A stretch of DNA of 64,000 nt from Microbulbifer sp. MKSA007 (lineage in GTDB: Bacteria; Pseudomonadota; Gammaproteobacteria; Pseudomonadales; Cellvibrionaceae), in NCBI GenBank assembly GCA_032615215.1, contig CP128433.1:2811501-2875500 (forward strand). The letters run 5' to 3'. A program made the translations under genes and the position numbers. Below the pieces are notes generated by a model. The model searched no databases. It was given only the letters and a program-made list of their open reading frames with translations, and was not told the DNA's origin. Each line of letters starts with the position of its first letter. Within the stretch, counting starts at the first letter, position 1. Shown piece after piece: positions 1 through 8,528 of the stretch.

Positions 1-265
1 ACTCCCTGTATCTGCTTCTCGGAAAATCAATTTAGAAAGATTCGCACTAAAGATAAAAATAAATCTGTTAATGCAGTCTTTAAAAGACTGAATAGAAATA
101 TTTATTGAAATCCACAGTGCGCGGCTACTCTATATGATTTTTAACTAAAAGAATATTCTTACGCCTACCATTAATTTAGCTTCGCAAATTTTTGACAAGT
201 TACTATCTGAAGAGCAGATAACTTTTTGGAAAATTAAATTCAAATGAAAGCTAAATCACAATCCT

Positions 266-1156
266 TTAAATGGAAACTGAAAATATTTCACTTAACCACT
301 CAATAAATGCTCTAACCCTGGGAGATAAAAAGCGATTCTGGGTGAACACAACCGATACCGGCTCGCTGGGCGGGCGAAAATTGGGCAATATTTCAACTAA
401 ATTTCCAGCATCCAACTCTTTTTCTACATGAAACTTTGGAAACTGAGCTAATCCGAGCCCCCGCTTAACGCCATCCAAGTAACTCTCTGTCCCAATTACC
501 GTCAATTGCGCCGGAACTTGCAACGTCTCTATCCTATCGCCAAGACAAAAAGAGAGCGGAGTAGACTTGCCAGTCGTTATAGAGCGAAGCGCTACAACAC
601 GGTGACCATTCAGTTGTTCCAAAGAGCTTGGGTGGCCGTAGTGTTCCAGGTATTGCGGCGATGCGCATGTAAGCCGTTCCAGCATGGTTAAACGCCTGGC
701 AATCAGCTCACTATCTGCCAAGTGTCCATAGCGAATAGCACAGTCGACCCCTTCTTGGACTAAGTCCACCCATCGATCCCCCTCACTCATTACCAAAGAA
801 ATGTCAGGATACTGGGCAAGAAATTGGGGGAGTTGCGGCATAACAAAATGACGGGCAATAGTCCCTTGTACATCTACCCTCACCTCACCGCCTGGCAATA
901 AACCTGTAAATGCCCCTTCTGCTTCCTCTACGTCCGCAAGTATTGAAATACAGCGCTGATAATACAGTTCCCCATCCAGTGTTGCCCTGACCTTGCGAGT
1001 CGATCGCTGCAACAACCTGACTCCCAGCCGTTTCTCTAGCCGGTTGATGACCTGAGTCGATGTCGACCTCGGAACCCCAAGGTCGGTAGAAGCGGCTGTA
1101 AAACTGCCCCGCTCCACAATCCGCACGTACAAGCGCATCGCATCCAGCTTATCCAT
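266..1156 (-). CDS. LysR family transcriptional regulator
   Basis: A 296-residue LysR-type DNA-binding regulator of full family length. The N-terminal winged helix-turn-helix (about residues 1-60, beginning MDKLDAMRLYVRIVERGSF and containing a VINRLEKRLGVRLLQRSTR wing) is followed by the periplasmic-binding-like effector domain. It belongs to the group that regulates neighbouring oxidoreductases. It diverges from the SDR gene that starts about 140 bp away, so that SDR is its likely target and the shared intergenic DNA probably holds its operator. The effector is unknown. The start is the first ATG of the conserved N-terminus. Confidence 0.93.
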   Translation of the reverse strand: MDKLDAMRLYVRIVERGSFTAASTDLGVPRSTSTQVINRLEKRLGVRLLQRSTRKVRATLDGELYYQRCISILADVEEAEGAFTGLLPGGEVRVDVQGTIARHFVMPQLPQFLAQYPDISLVMSEGDRWVDLVQEGVDCAIRYGHLADSELIARRLTMLERLTCASPQYLEHYGHPSSLEQLNGHRVVALRSITTGKSTPLSFCLGDRIETLQVPAQLTVIGTESYLDGVKRGLGLAQFPKFHVEKELDAGNLVEILPNFRPPSEPVSVVFTQNRFLSPRVRAFIEWLSEIFSVSI

Positions 1157-1295
1157 ATCGCCCTATTGTTTGGTTATTTGGAACAATAGGTTCTATTTTA
1201 GCCGGATTATCTACATGAATAACACGAATAGTATGGAAATACAGCCAAATCAGGGAGCTGCAAGGGCGGCTCCAGTAATCACTACGGAGATCATT

Positions 1296-2024
1296 ATGGA
1301 GAAAGTGGCACTGGTAACAGGAGCTTCCCGTGGCATAGGCGCGGCGATCGCCTCTCGCCTGGCAAAGGATGGCTTTACCATTCTGGTGAACTTTGAAAGT
1401 AATATTTCAGCTGCCGAAAAGTTGGTAAACCGCATTGAAACCGAGGGTGGCAAGGCGGTTACTGCCCAAGCCGATATCAGTGATCAACAGGCGGTTTCAC
1501 GCCTATTCAACTCGGCAGAAGTCACCTTTGGCGGAATCAATACTGTCATCAATAATGCGGGCATTATGAAACTAGCCCCTCTGGCAGAATGTGAAGAAGA
1601 TGATTTCGATCGTCAGGTAGCTGTAAATCTTAAGGGCACCTTCAATGTCATGCGTGAAGCCACCGCAAGGCTTCAAGAAGGTGGCCGGATTGTCAACTTA
1701 TCCTCGAGTGTCGTCGATTTGTGTATGCCGAATTACAGCGTATATGCGGCGACCAAGGCAGCTGTTGAAGCTCTGACCCAGGTAGTCGCCAAGGAAATGC
1801 GGGGGAGAGATATCACTGTGAATGCCGTCGCCCCAGGACCTACGGCTACCGAGCTCTTCCTATCCGGAAAGACTGATGAAATGGTGGGAACTCTTGCCAA
1901 AATGTCGCCACTTGAGCGATTGGGAAGGCCTGAAGATATTGCGAATACCGTTGCCTTTTTAGTCAGTGAGCAAGGTGGCTGGATCAACGGCCAAGTTATA
2001 CGAGCCAACGGTGGAATTATCTAG
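1296..2024 (+). CDS. SDR family NAD(P)-dependent oxidoreductase
   Basis: A 242-residue classical short-chain dehydrogenase, cytoplasmic, acting on an unknown alcohol or ketone. The Rossmann motif TGASRGIG lies near residues 10-17, then the NNAG motif, and the catalytic Ser-Tyr-Lys set appears as LSSSVVD and YSVYAATK. The open frame runs upstream to 1170, but the ATG at 1296 is preferred: the Rossmann fold begins directly after it, and an ACGGAGA Shine-Dalgarno lies 5 nt upstream. The upstream extension has no SDR-like content. It is transcribed divergently from the LysR gene and is probably regulated by it. Substrate cannot be told from sequence. Confidence 0.92.
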   Translation: MEKVALVTGASRGIGAAIASRLAKDGFTILVNFESNISAAEKLVNRIETEGGKAVTAQADISDQQAVSRLFNSAEVTFGGINTVINNAGIMKLAPLAECEEDDFDRQVAVNLKGTFNVMREATARLQEGGRIVNLSSSVVDLCMPNYSVYAATKAAVEALTQVVAKEMRGRDITVNAVAPGPTATELFLSGKTDEMVGTLAKMSPLERLGRPEDIANTVAFLVSEQGGWINGQVIRANGGII

Positions 2025-2101
2025 CTTCACAGCCAATGCCCGCTTCAACTTAACAATCTCCAACTGATCGTTATACCAGCTGGAAAGAGGACTAAAAACC
2101 A

Positions 2102-2599
2102 ATGGTCGATCAAGCCCAAGTACCGTGGGCTAAATACATCAGGGACACCCTTATCGCTGCAACTATTGCCGGTGCAGCAGCATTCACTTGCTCTATGTTA
2201 GAACTACCACCCTGGGCTATGTTTGTTGGCTGGGTTGCTTTCTTTTCGCAGCCAGGCACTGCCTTCAGCGCAATCTCCAGTGGGATTTGTGTTGCTCTGG
2301 GAATATTGATGGGGATGACAGCAGCTATAATTAATGCCCTATTGCTACCAATAATGGGCAATATTGCCTTCGCAGTTATAGTGTTTTCCGTTGCATTTGT
2401 GGTGGTATCACTAAGAGGACTGCCACTTGTAGGTAATATCATTGCCTGGTTTTTAGGGTTAATCACTTTCTTTGCAGCCCATCCAGCCAACGTTCTATCT
2501 GGAGTGATTGGGCTGACAATAGTGACCGCTCTAGGCATCCTCGCTGGCTATTGCTGCTCCTACCTACAATCTCTTACTGGAGAAAGTAAAGCTAATTGA
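2102..2599 (+). CDS. DUF1097 family membrane protein
   Basis: A 165-residue integral inner-membrane protein with about five hydrophobic segments, including a characteristic WAMFVGWVAFFSQPG stretch near residues 38-52 and a HPANVLSGVIG segment near 126. This matches the DUF1097 (YcdZ-like) family, whose function is not established. It lies 77 bp downstream of the SDR gene on the same strand, so co-transcription is plausible. A hairpin with a short T run follows the gene. Confidence 0.8.
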   Translation: MVDQAQVPWAKYIRDTLIAATIAGAAAFTCSMLELPPWAMFVGWVAFFSQPGTAFSAISSGICVALGILMGMTAAIINALLLPIMGNIAFAVIVFSVAFVVVSLRGLPLVGNIIAWFLGLITFFAAHPANVLSGVIGLTIVTALGILAGYCCSYLQSLTGESKAN

Positions 2600-2602
2600 T
2601 AG

Positions 2603-2662
2603 TCAGGGAGTCTCGGCATAATTCAGTAATATCCTACAGGACTTAAGAGGCTCCCTGATTTT
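2603..2662 (+). terminator. Likely terminator after DUF1097 gene
   Basis: TCAGGGAG (2603-2610) and CTCCCTGA (2651-2658) are perfect 8-bp complements and are followed by TTTT. The loop is long (40 nt) but contains a further CTC/GAG pairing. It lies 3 bp after the stop codon. Confidence 0.55.
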
Positions 2663-2727
2663 AAGCTGGTAATCCCAACTTATGTTCAAAACCATATAAA
2701 TTGATCGCTAAATCGCATCCCCCTCTC

Positions 2728-3555
2728 TCAATTCACACCGCAAATATCTAGTATCCTATTCATTAGATCATTATTTCTACTACTTAACATACGCGACACG
2801 GTATAGTGGTTTTTATTTTTCAAAAGTATATATTCGCACGGGCTTTTCGTTTGCTGTAGCTTCCCACAGTATCTTTTTGACTGATCAATAAATTCCGCAG
2901 TCTCATCATCACCTACTGCAACAATCGCTTTGGTGAAACATCTAATATCGCCAAAAATGGGGCTCAAATTAGTAACGTCATCTTCTGATAAACGCAGAGA
3001 TTCATTGAGATAAGATTGCCTCATCTTTGTTAAGTCATAGAGCCCGCTTAACATAATAGCGCCGCTAATTGAGCTACGGACTTCAGGTGTCCACTCAAAT
3101 TCTAAAATTTTAGCAACAAGAAAGGCCCCAACAGAGTGACCACAGACCACTATATTACTGGGGTTGCCATTCCAGCGATCAATATTCTTATATATCCATA
3201 AGAATGCCTTTATATTTTGCTCAATAATTTCTTTAACACTGACGGCGGGCGCCAAATCATAGTTGACCAAAGCAACTGTACACCCGGCCTCTACAAAGGG
3301 CTTGGCAATGTACCGGTATTGCTTTTTATCTAGCGCCCGGAAATACCCGCCGTGGATGAACACAAAAACCGGTGCATTAGGAGATTTAGCAGGGAATATA
3401 TCAACCTTTTCACCGGGGCTATCTCCGTAGCTGATATCCAGTGAGTTTCTCAGGGTTTGCGTGGCCAAATAGCTTTGTAGCTCATTGATTAGCAGATGGA
3501 CTCTACCAAATGGGTGCCGCTTACGTAGATTAAACTGATCGTCATATTCACTCAT
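2728..3555 (-). CDS. Alpha/beta hydrolase, kynurenine formamidase-like
   Basis: A 275-residue cytosolic alpha/beta hydrolase. The oxyanion-hole motif HGGYFRALDKKQYRY is near residue 69. The nucleophile elbow GHSVGAF is near 139, and a late His in KNKNHYTVSRML near 250 completes the triad. The HGGY motif and spacing resemble the arylformamidase/BD-FAE esterase group, whose members hydrolyse N-formylkynurenine or carbamate-like esters. No tryptophan-degradation genes are nearby, so the exact substrate is open. It is monocistronic and AT-richer than its neighbours. Confidence 0.85.
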   Translation of the reverse strand: MSEYDDQFNLRKRHPFGRVHLLINELQSYLATQTLRNSLDISYGDSPGEKVDIFPAKSPNAPVFVFIHGGYFRALDKKQYRYIAKPFVEAGCTVALVNYDLAPAVSVKEIIEQNIKAFLWIYKNIDRWNGNPSNIVVCGHSVGAFLVAKILEFEWTPEVRSSISGAIMLSGLYDLTKMRQSYLNESLRLSEDDVTNLSPIFGDIRCFTKAIVAVGDDETAEFIDQSKRYCGKLQQTKSPCEYILLKNKNHYTVSRMLSSRNNDLMNRILDICGVN

Positions 3556-4068
3556 TTCCTGTGTCGGCTCCGCAATTACTGGCTTAAACTGCCTATTTTA
3601 CACCAATGGGGCTCCCTAGCGTCTGAGGAACCGCTAAACAAATTCGTGACTCCCCTGGCTTATGGAGCAATTCATGCTGAGGCGGGACTTATCTCTCAGG
3701 AAGTCGCAAGTTTATGGCGCACTCCTAAATACACTAAGAATGAGCATTGAAAGCCCTTTCTAACTGATACCCCCACATGAGCTAGGCCAGCTTAATGAAT
3801 GCGTATATCTACTATTTGCAGTTCAAAGAATAAGTATATTTCGTACAAAATCTATTCAACAAAGAAGGAATCCCTGTAACAATCAAGATCTGAAGAGTAT
3901 TTAACAAGTAAATACCTGCCAACTACATTAACAAATCAGATATAGCGTACAAAAGTTGGAAAGCCATCTCGCTTTTGTTAACCCAAAGAAAGAAAATATA
4001 ATTTAGTCAGGCTTTCTGATCTATATATAACGCCAATAGTTACATTTTTAGTTTTATCCTACAAATTT
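3556..4068. other. Non-coding stretch upstream of IS copy 1
   Basis: No convincing gene. A plus-strand frame stays open without an ATG up to the TGA at 3748-3750 (its end reads EVASLWRTPKYTKNEH). It could be a gene remnant but matches nothing I recognise. The AT-rich part at about 4000-4068, including TATATATAA at 4022-4030, is the DNA that originally lay directly upstream of the PhnD-like gene before IS copy 1 inserted, so it may contain that gene's promoter. Confidence 0.4.
4066..4068. repeat. Target site duplication of IS copy 1 (TTT)
   Basis: TTT at 4066-4068 is repeated at 5301-5303 on the other side of the element. Three-base duplications are usual for IS3-type elements. Confidence 0.6.
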
Positions 4069-4098
4069 TGTTGTGGTCAACTCCAACCGGACACTTCT

Positions 4099-4902
4099 TT
4101 AAGCACATTTCTCAAATTCGATAGGGGCTAGGTCTCCCAGTGTTGTATGTATTCTGCGTGAGTTGTAATAAGCAATATAGGCTCTTACATCTGCTACCGC
4201 ATCCTCCCTTGTCGGATAAAGGTTTCCCGTTACCCACTCCCGCTTCAGGCTGCTGAAGAAACGTTCAGTCGGTGCGTTGTCCCAACAATTTCCCTTACGG
4301 CTCATTGAACACACCATCCCATGCTGACTCAATAACGTTTGGTAGGTATGGCTGGCATACTGACTGCCACGATCAGAGTGATGCAGGAGACCTTTTGGGG
4401 GCGAACGCAAATTGACAGCCATCATCAACGCACGAGTTACCAGGGCCGTTTCCATCTTGCGATCTAGATGCCAACCAATAATCCGGCGCGAATAGAGATC
4501 AATCACTACCGCCAAGTACAACCAGCCCTGCGAAGTCCAAATATATGTAATATCAGTCGTCCAAACTTGATTTTTAGCGCTCGGTGAGAACTCCCTATTC
4601 AGAAGGTTCTCTGCGACCGGCAGGTGATGTTTACTGTCTGTCGTCAGTGTAAATCGCTTCTTACGCTTTACTGCCAAGCCTAGCTTTTTCATGAGCTTGC
4701 GGACTCGATAGCGCCCGACTTCAAAGCCTTCTTTACGTAACAGCTTCATTAACCGACGACTTCCCAGGCTCTGTCTAGATTCTGCAAATAGGGCCTTCAA
4801 ACGATGGCATAGTTGCCATGTTTGAGCATCTATTGAGCTATTACCACGGCAACACCAATCGTAATAACCAGTTTTACTTACTTGCATTACCCGGCAGAGC
4901 AC
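4099..4902 (-). CDS. IS3 transposase OrfB (DDE catalytic part), copy 1
   Basis: The catalytic half of an IS3 transposase with an HTH_21-like N-terminus and an rve integrase core. The DDE residues are visible in WTTDITYIW, HHSDRGSQY and NAPTERFF. This copy has the usual GNCWDNA context. The frame continues upstream without a stop (reading NEIKYSFIEKQQGSFPVRV before VLCRVMQ), and is one base back from orfA. The functional enzyme is therefore probably an OrfAB fusion made by -1 frameshifting at the A6G site (4980-4986 on this strand), not a protein started at 4902. Confidence 0.93.
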   Translation of the reverse strand: MLCRVMQVSKTGYYDWCCRGNSSIDAQTWQLCHRLKALFAESRQSLGSRRLMKLLRKEGFEVGRYRVRKLMKKLGLAVKRKKRFTLTTDSKHHLPVAENLLNREFSPSAKNQVWTTDITYIWTSQGWLYLAVVIDLYSRRIIGWHLDRKMETALVTRALMMAVNLRSPPKGLLHHSDRGSQYASHTYQTLLSQHGMVCSMSRKGNCWDNAPTERFFSSLKREWVTGNLYPTREDAVADVRAYIAYYNSRRIHTTLGDLAPIEFEKCA

Positions 4903-4946
4903 CCTAACAGGAAAGCTGCCTTGCTGTTTTTCAATAAAGCTGTACT

Positions 4947-5237
4947 TTATTTCATTTCTTTCGCAAAGAAGGCGCTGGCCTTTTTTAGGATTTCTTTCTC
5001 CATCCGCAACTGCTTATTTTCACGTCGTAATCGCTCTAATTCTGCGCGCTCACCTACATCCAACCTCACACCGTCTTCTTCCTGCTTCAGTTCCTTTATC
5101 CAGCGTCGCAGGTTATTGGCTGTTGTTCCTACAACCTCTGCTGCTTTAGAAATTGAATACCCTTGCTCAGAGACTAGCGCTACGGCGTCTTTCTTAAATT
5201 CCGGCTTGAAATGCCGACGTGTACCTTTTGTTGTCAT
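4947..5237 (-). CDS. IS3 OrfA (HTH_Tnp_1), copy 1
   Basis: A 96-residue DNA-binding protein. It has an N-terminal helix-turn-helix (FKKDAVALVSEQGYSISKAA, then NNLRRWIKEL) and a C-terminal leucine-zipper helix (LERLRRENKQLRMEKEILKK). It recognises the IS ends and provides the N-terminus of the OrfAB transposase. Its last codons overlap the A AAA AAG slippery heptamer. Identical in protein sequence to orfA of copy 2. Confidence 0.93.
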   Translation of the reverse strand: MTTKGTRRHFKPEFKKDAVALVSEQGYSISKAAEVVGTTANNLRRWIKELKQEEDGVRLDVGERAELERLRRENKQLRMEKEILKKASAFFAKEMK

Positions 5238-5728
5238 ACTTCACCTCGCTTGGTAGTTTTACCATCTTAGCGAAGTGTCCGGAAGGATTAGACCACTACA
5301 TTTTGAACTACAGATCCGCAGAGGACCAAAAGAATGTTAAAGCGTTTAACCGTGCTTATTCTAAGCCTCGTTATATTGTGCGGCGTACCCTTCGTATCAT
5401 CTCAAGAAAACCCAAAACCTTTTGTTTTCACTGCCATTCCAGACCAGGACCCGGAGCGCTTACAAAAACGCTTTGGCAAAGTTGCAAAGTATTTGTCCGA
5501 CGCGCTTGGGGTTGAAGTTAAATACTTACCGGTCAAATCCTATAGCGATACGGTTGAAGCCTTTAAAAATAACAAAGTTCAATTGGCTTGGTTCGGCGGA
5601 TTTACTGGAGTACAAGCCCGTATTGCGGAGCCTGGCGCCAAGGCCATTGCCCAGGGAGAAGGAGATCAAAATTTCACCTCCTATTTTATTGCGAATAAAA
5701 GTACTGGACTCACTCCTTCAAAAGAGTT

Positions 5729-5731
5729 CCC
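5729..5731. repeat. Target site duplication of IS copy 2 (CCC)
   Basis: CCC at 5729-5731 is repeated at 6964-6966. Removing one copy together with the element exactly restores the reading frame of the interrupted gene, which confirms both the element ends and the duplication length. Confidence 0.85.
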
Positions 5732-5794
5732 TGTAGTGGTCTAATCCTTCCGGACACTTCGCTAAGATGGTAAAACTACCAAGCGAGGTGAAGT

Positions 5795-6085
5795 ATGACA
5801 ACAAAAGGTACACGTCGGCATTTCAAGCCGGAATTTAAGAAAGACGCCGTAGCGCTAGTCTCTGAGCAAGGGTATTCAATTTCTAAAGCAGCAGAGGTTG
5901 TAGGAACAACAGCCAATAACCTGCGACGCTGGATAAAGGAACTGAAGCAGGAAGAAGACGGTGTGAGGTTGGATGTAGGTGAGCGCGCAGAATTAGAGCG
6001 ATTACGACGTGAAAATAAGCAGTTGCGGATGGAGAAAGAAATCCTAAAAAAGGCCAGCGCCTTCTTTGCGAAAGAAATGAAATAA
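5795..6085 (+). CDS. IS3 OrfA (HTH_Tnp_1), copy 2
   Basis: A 96-residue helix-turn-helix and leucine-zipper protein, identical in sequence to OrfA of copy 1. The slippery heptamer A AAA AAG lies at 6046-6052 in the correct phase (cta aaa aag). After a -1 slip the frame reads GQRLLCERNEIKYSFIEK and continues into OrfB. Confidence 0.93.
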   Translation: MTTKGTRRHFKPEFKKDAVALVSEQGYSISKAAEVVGTTANNLRRWIKELKQEEDGVRLDVGERAELERLRRENKQLRMEKEILKKASAFFAKEMK

Positions 6086-6129
6086 AGTACAGCTTTATTG
6101 AAAAACAGCAAGGCAGCTTTCCTGTTAGG

Positions 6130-6933
6130 GTGCTCTGCCGGGTAATGCAAGTAAGTAAAACTGGTTATTACGATTGGTGTTGCCGTGGTAATAGCTCAAT
6201 AGATGCTCAAACATGGCAACTATGCCATCGTTTGAAGGCCCTATTTGCAGAATCTAGACAGAGCCTGGGAAGTCGTCGGTTAATGAAGCTGTTACGTAAA
6301 GAAGGCTTTGAAGTCGGGCGCTATCGAGTCCGCAAGCTCATGAAAAAGCTAGGCTTGGCAGTAAAGCGTAAGAAGCGATTTACACTGACGACAGACAGTA
6401 AACATCACCTGCCGGTCGCAGAGAACCTTCTGAATAGGGAGTTCTCACCGAGCGCTAAAAATCAAGTTTGGACGACTGATATTACATATATTTGGACTTC
6501 GCAGGGCTGGTTGTACTTGGCGGTAGTGATTGATCTCTATTCGCGCCGGATTATTGGTTGGCATCTAGATCGCAAGATGGAAACGGCCCTGGTAACTCGT
6601 GCGTTGATGATGGCTGTCAATTTGCGTTCGCCCCCAAAAGGTCTCCTGCATCACTCTGATCGTGGCAGTCAGTATGCCAGCCATACCTACCAAACGTTAT
6701 TGAGTCAGCATGGGATGGTGTGTTCAATGAGCCGTAAGGGAAATTATTGGGACAACGCACCGACTGAACGTTTCTTCAGCAGCCTGAAGCGGGAGTGGGT
6801 AACGGGAAACCTTTATCCGACAAGGGAGGATGCGGTAGCAGATGTAAGAGCCTATATTGCTTATTACAACTCACGCAGAATACATACAACACTGGGAGAC
6901 CTAGCCCCTATCGAATTTGAGAAATGTGCTTAA
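6130..6933 (+). CDS. IS3 transposase OrfB (DDE catalytic part), copy 2
   Basis: Same as the copy 1 transposase except for one residue: GNYWDNAPTE here versus GNCWDNAPTE in copy 1 (a TAT/TGT difference). The position is close to the catalytic Glu and Cys is the usual residue in the family, so this copy carries the derived allele. The first codon of the listed frame is a GTG inside the longer -1 frame, so the true protein is probably the OrfAB fusion. Confidence 0.93.
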   Translation: MLCRVMQVSKTGYYDWCCRGNSSIDAQTWQLCHRLKALFAESRQSLGSRRLMKLLRKEGFEVGRYRVRKLMKKLGLAVKRKKRFTLTTDSKHHLPVAENLLNREFSPSAKNQVWTTDITYIWTSQGWLYLAVVIDLYSRRIIGWHLDRKMETALVTRALMMAVNLRSPPKGLLHHSDRGSQYASHTYQTLLSQHGMVCSMSRKGNYWDNAPTERFFSSLKREWVTGNLYPTREDAVADVRAYIAYYNSRRIHTTLGDLAPIEFEKCA

Positions 6934-7495
6934 AGAAGTGTCCGGTTGGAGTTGACCACAACACCCCCGTGGTATTGAAGGTATGACATTTACTTTTGGC
7001 TCAGAGCACTCCACTTCTGGACGGCTAATGCCGGAATACTTTATTCGAAAAGCGTTTGGTAAGCCCCCTGCCGAGGTGTTCAACCGTGTGGGCTTTGGAG
7101 GTGACCACTCCAACACCCTGGATCTTGTGCAATCTGGGAAGTATCAGGTTGGCGCCCTAAATCACAAGGTGTGGGAAAATGAAAAGAAAGCCGGCAAAGT
7201 GGATGAAAGCAAAGTGCAAGTGATCTGGAAAACCCCAGGATATCCAGATTACAACTGGACAATTCGTGGGGATGTCGATGAAACCTGGGGCAATGGCTTC
7301 TTAGACAAGGTCCAGCAAGCGATTTTGAATATGCGGGACCCTAAACTACTTGCCGCATTTCCCCGCAAAGGGTTTATCAAAGCAGACAACTCAATGTACC
7401 AGCCAATCGTCGAGACCGCTCACGAAATTGGCTTGTTAAATAATGAGTAAGCGAATCAGGTTCAAATTGTCCCTACTAACCAGTTCATGGCCTAG

Positions 7496-8428
7496 CTAAG
7501 AAGCCTCCGGGGGTGTCAGATCCTGCAAACGGTCCCTAATAATAGCCGCCAATCTCCGTGCGCCGGGACCGATATCGTCCCGGTTAGGGAAGATCAGGTA
7601 CATAGGGACCTCCCTTTTGCTTCCTCCTTGGAGGGGCAAGGGTTTTAAGCTTCCCTCAGTGAGCTCATTCAGAATTTTGTCTTCTGGCAGCCATGAAAAA
7701 CCATAGCCTTTACAAGCAGCGCCAATCAAAGAAGACATGCTACTTAGAGTCCACCGCTTAGCCACTTCAACCGTGAGCGTTTTACTACCACTCTGGGGGT
7801 TCGTATCCCGAACCACCAGATGACGATGATTGCGGAGATCATTCATAGTTAGCGGGCGGTCCAGTTCATGCAGGGGGTGCTTGGGATGGGCCACCGGGAT
7901 TAGACGTGCAGGAGATGGCAGTAATTCACCGTTGTAGCCCAGCGGTATTCTGGGGCTGATTGCAAAATCAACTCTCCCCTCATTCAAGGCTTCTAAAGTT
8001 CCACTAATCACCATCTCATGCACTTCAATACGAGTTTGAGGGCTCTCTTCGCCAAAAAGCGCTAGGCAGTCCAACAACAACCAAATTGGGAATAGCACCT
8101 CCACGGAAATCGCAATCTGGGACTCCCATCCAGCCGAGGCCCGGCTGGCGGCCTGCTCCAATGCAGAAGCATCCTCCAGTAATTGCTTTGCGTGACGGTA
8201 GAGCATCTCACCTGCGGGAGTCAGAATCGCCTTGCGTCCACTAATGGTGAAAACCGCTACAGCCAGTAGTGATTCCAACTTCTGCACCGAATAGCTTACC
8301 GACGACTGACTCTTGTGCAGTAGCTCGGCGGCCTTTGCATACCCTCCCCCTTCAACTACCGCTATCAAGCAACGCCACTGCTCAAGAGTGATCTTTGGGT
8401 TTGATAATTGTGTCAATTGTTGGCTCAT
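7496..8428 (-). CDS. LysR family transcriptional regulator
   Basis: A 310-residue LysR-type regulator. The N-terminal winged helix (ITLEQWRCLIAVVEGGGYAK, then SQSSVSYSVQKLESLL) is followed by a substrate-binding domain. It diverges from the azoreductase gene with 100 bp between the two start codons, the classic LysR/target layout. It probably controls that gene and itself from the shared spacer. Inducer unknown; quinones or azo/nitro compounds would fit the neighbour. Confidence 0.92.
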   Translation of the reverse strand: MSQQLTQLSNPKITLEQWRCLIAVVEGGGYAKAAELLHKSQSSVSYSVQKLESLLAVAVFTISGRKAILTPAGEMLYRHAKQLLEDASALEQAASRASAGWESQIAISVEVLFPIWLLLDCLALFGEESPQTRIEVHEMVISGTLEALNEGRVDFAISPRIPLGYNGELLPSPARLIPVAHPKHPLHELDRPLTMNDLRNHRHLVVRDTNPQSGSKTLTVEVAKRWTLSSMSSLIGAACKGYGFSWLPEDKILNELTEGSLKPLPLQGGSKREVPMYLIFPNRDDIGPGARRLAAIIRDRLQDLTPPEAS

Positions 8429-8528
8429 AATCGAATTTTTAGATAGGAATAAGCAAATAATTCTAATTTTTAATCAACTTAATGAATGTTTCAATAGCTC
8501 ATACAAAGTTAGTTACGAGGAAGCAGTC

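Larger units (their letters stand above)
4069..5300 (-). mobile_element. IS3-family insertion sequence, copy 1
   Basis: A complete 1232-bp element transcribed leftwards. The ends begin TG and finish CA. The terminal inverted repeats (TGTAGTGGTCTAATCC... and TGTTGTGGTCAACTCC..., both running into CCGGACACTTC) match at 24 of 29 positions. It carries orfA and orfB in the usual IS3 arrangement and is flanked by TTT. It is the same length as copy 2 and in inverted orientation to it, separated by 431 bp. At the protein level the two copies differ at one residue. Confidence 0.95.
5732..6963 (+). mobile_element. IS3-family insertion sequence, copy 2
   Basis: A complete 1232-bp element, rightward, with the same ends and inverted repeats as copy 1. 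It is inserted in the PhnD-like gene. The near identity of the two copies implies recent transposition. The copies face away from each other around the 431-bp gene fragment, so homologous recombination between them would invert that fragment. Confidence 0.96.
5334..7450 (+). pseudogene. PhnD-like ABC transporter substrate-binding protein, split by IS copy 2
   Basis: A periplasmic phosphonate/selenate-type binding protein (PhnD/SsuA/transferrin-like fold) in two pieces. The N-terminal part, 5334-5731, has a signal peptide and the motif FTAIPDQDPERLQKRFGKV, then LAWFGGFTGVQAR. The C-terminal part, 6967-7450, contains TFTFGSEHSTSGRLMPEYF and FGGDHSNTLDLVQSG. Removing the IS and one copy of the CCC target duplication gives ...KEFPRGIEGMTFTFG..., one uninterrupted frame of 293 residues, the normal family length. 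It most resembles the group annotated as putative selenate ABC transporter binding protein. No permease or ATPase gene is adjacent, and IS copy 1 also cuts off the upstream promoter region. Confidence 0.9.

Noticed and set aside
1..265. Possible gene end or terminator at the left edge
   Set aside because: A CAGTCTTTAAAAGACTG palindrome at 74-90 could be a weak terminator for a gene outside the window, but there is no T run and no coding frame to support it.
4069..6963. Composite transposon formed by the two IS copies
   Set aside because: Each copy has its own, different target duplication (TTT and CCC) and the interrupted gene reads straight across copy 2, so the middle segment is native DNA, not cargo.
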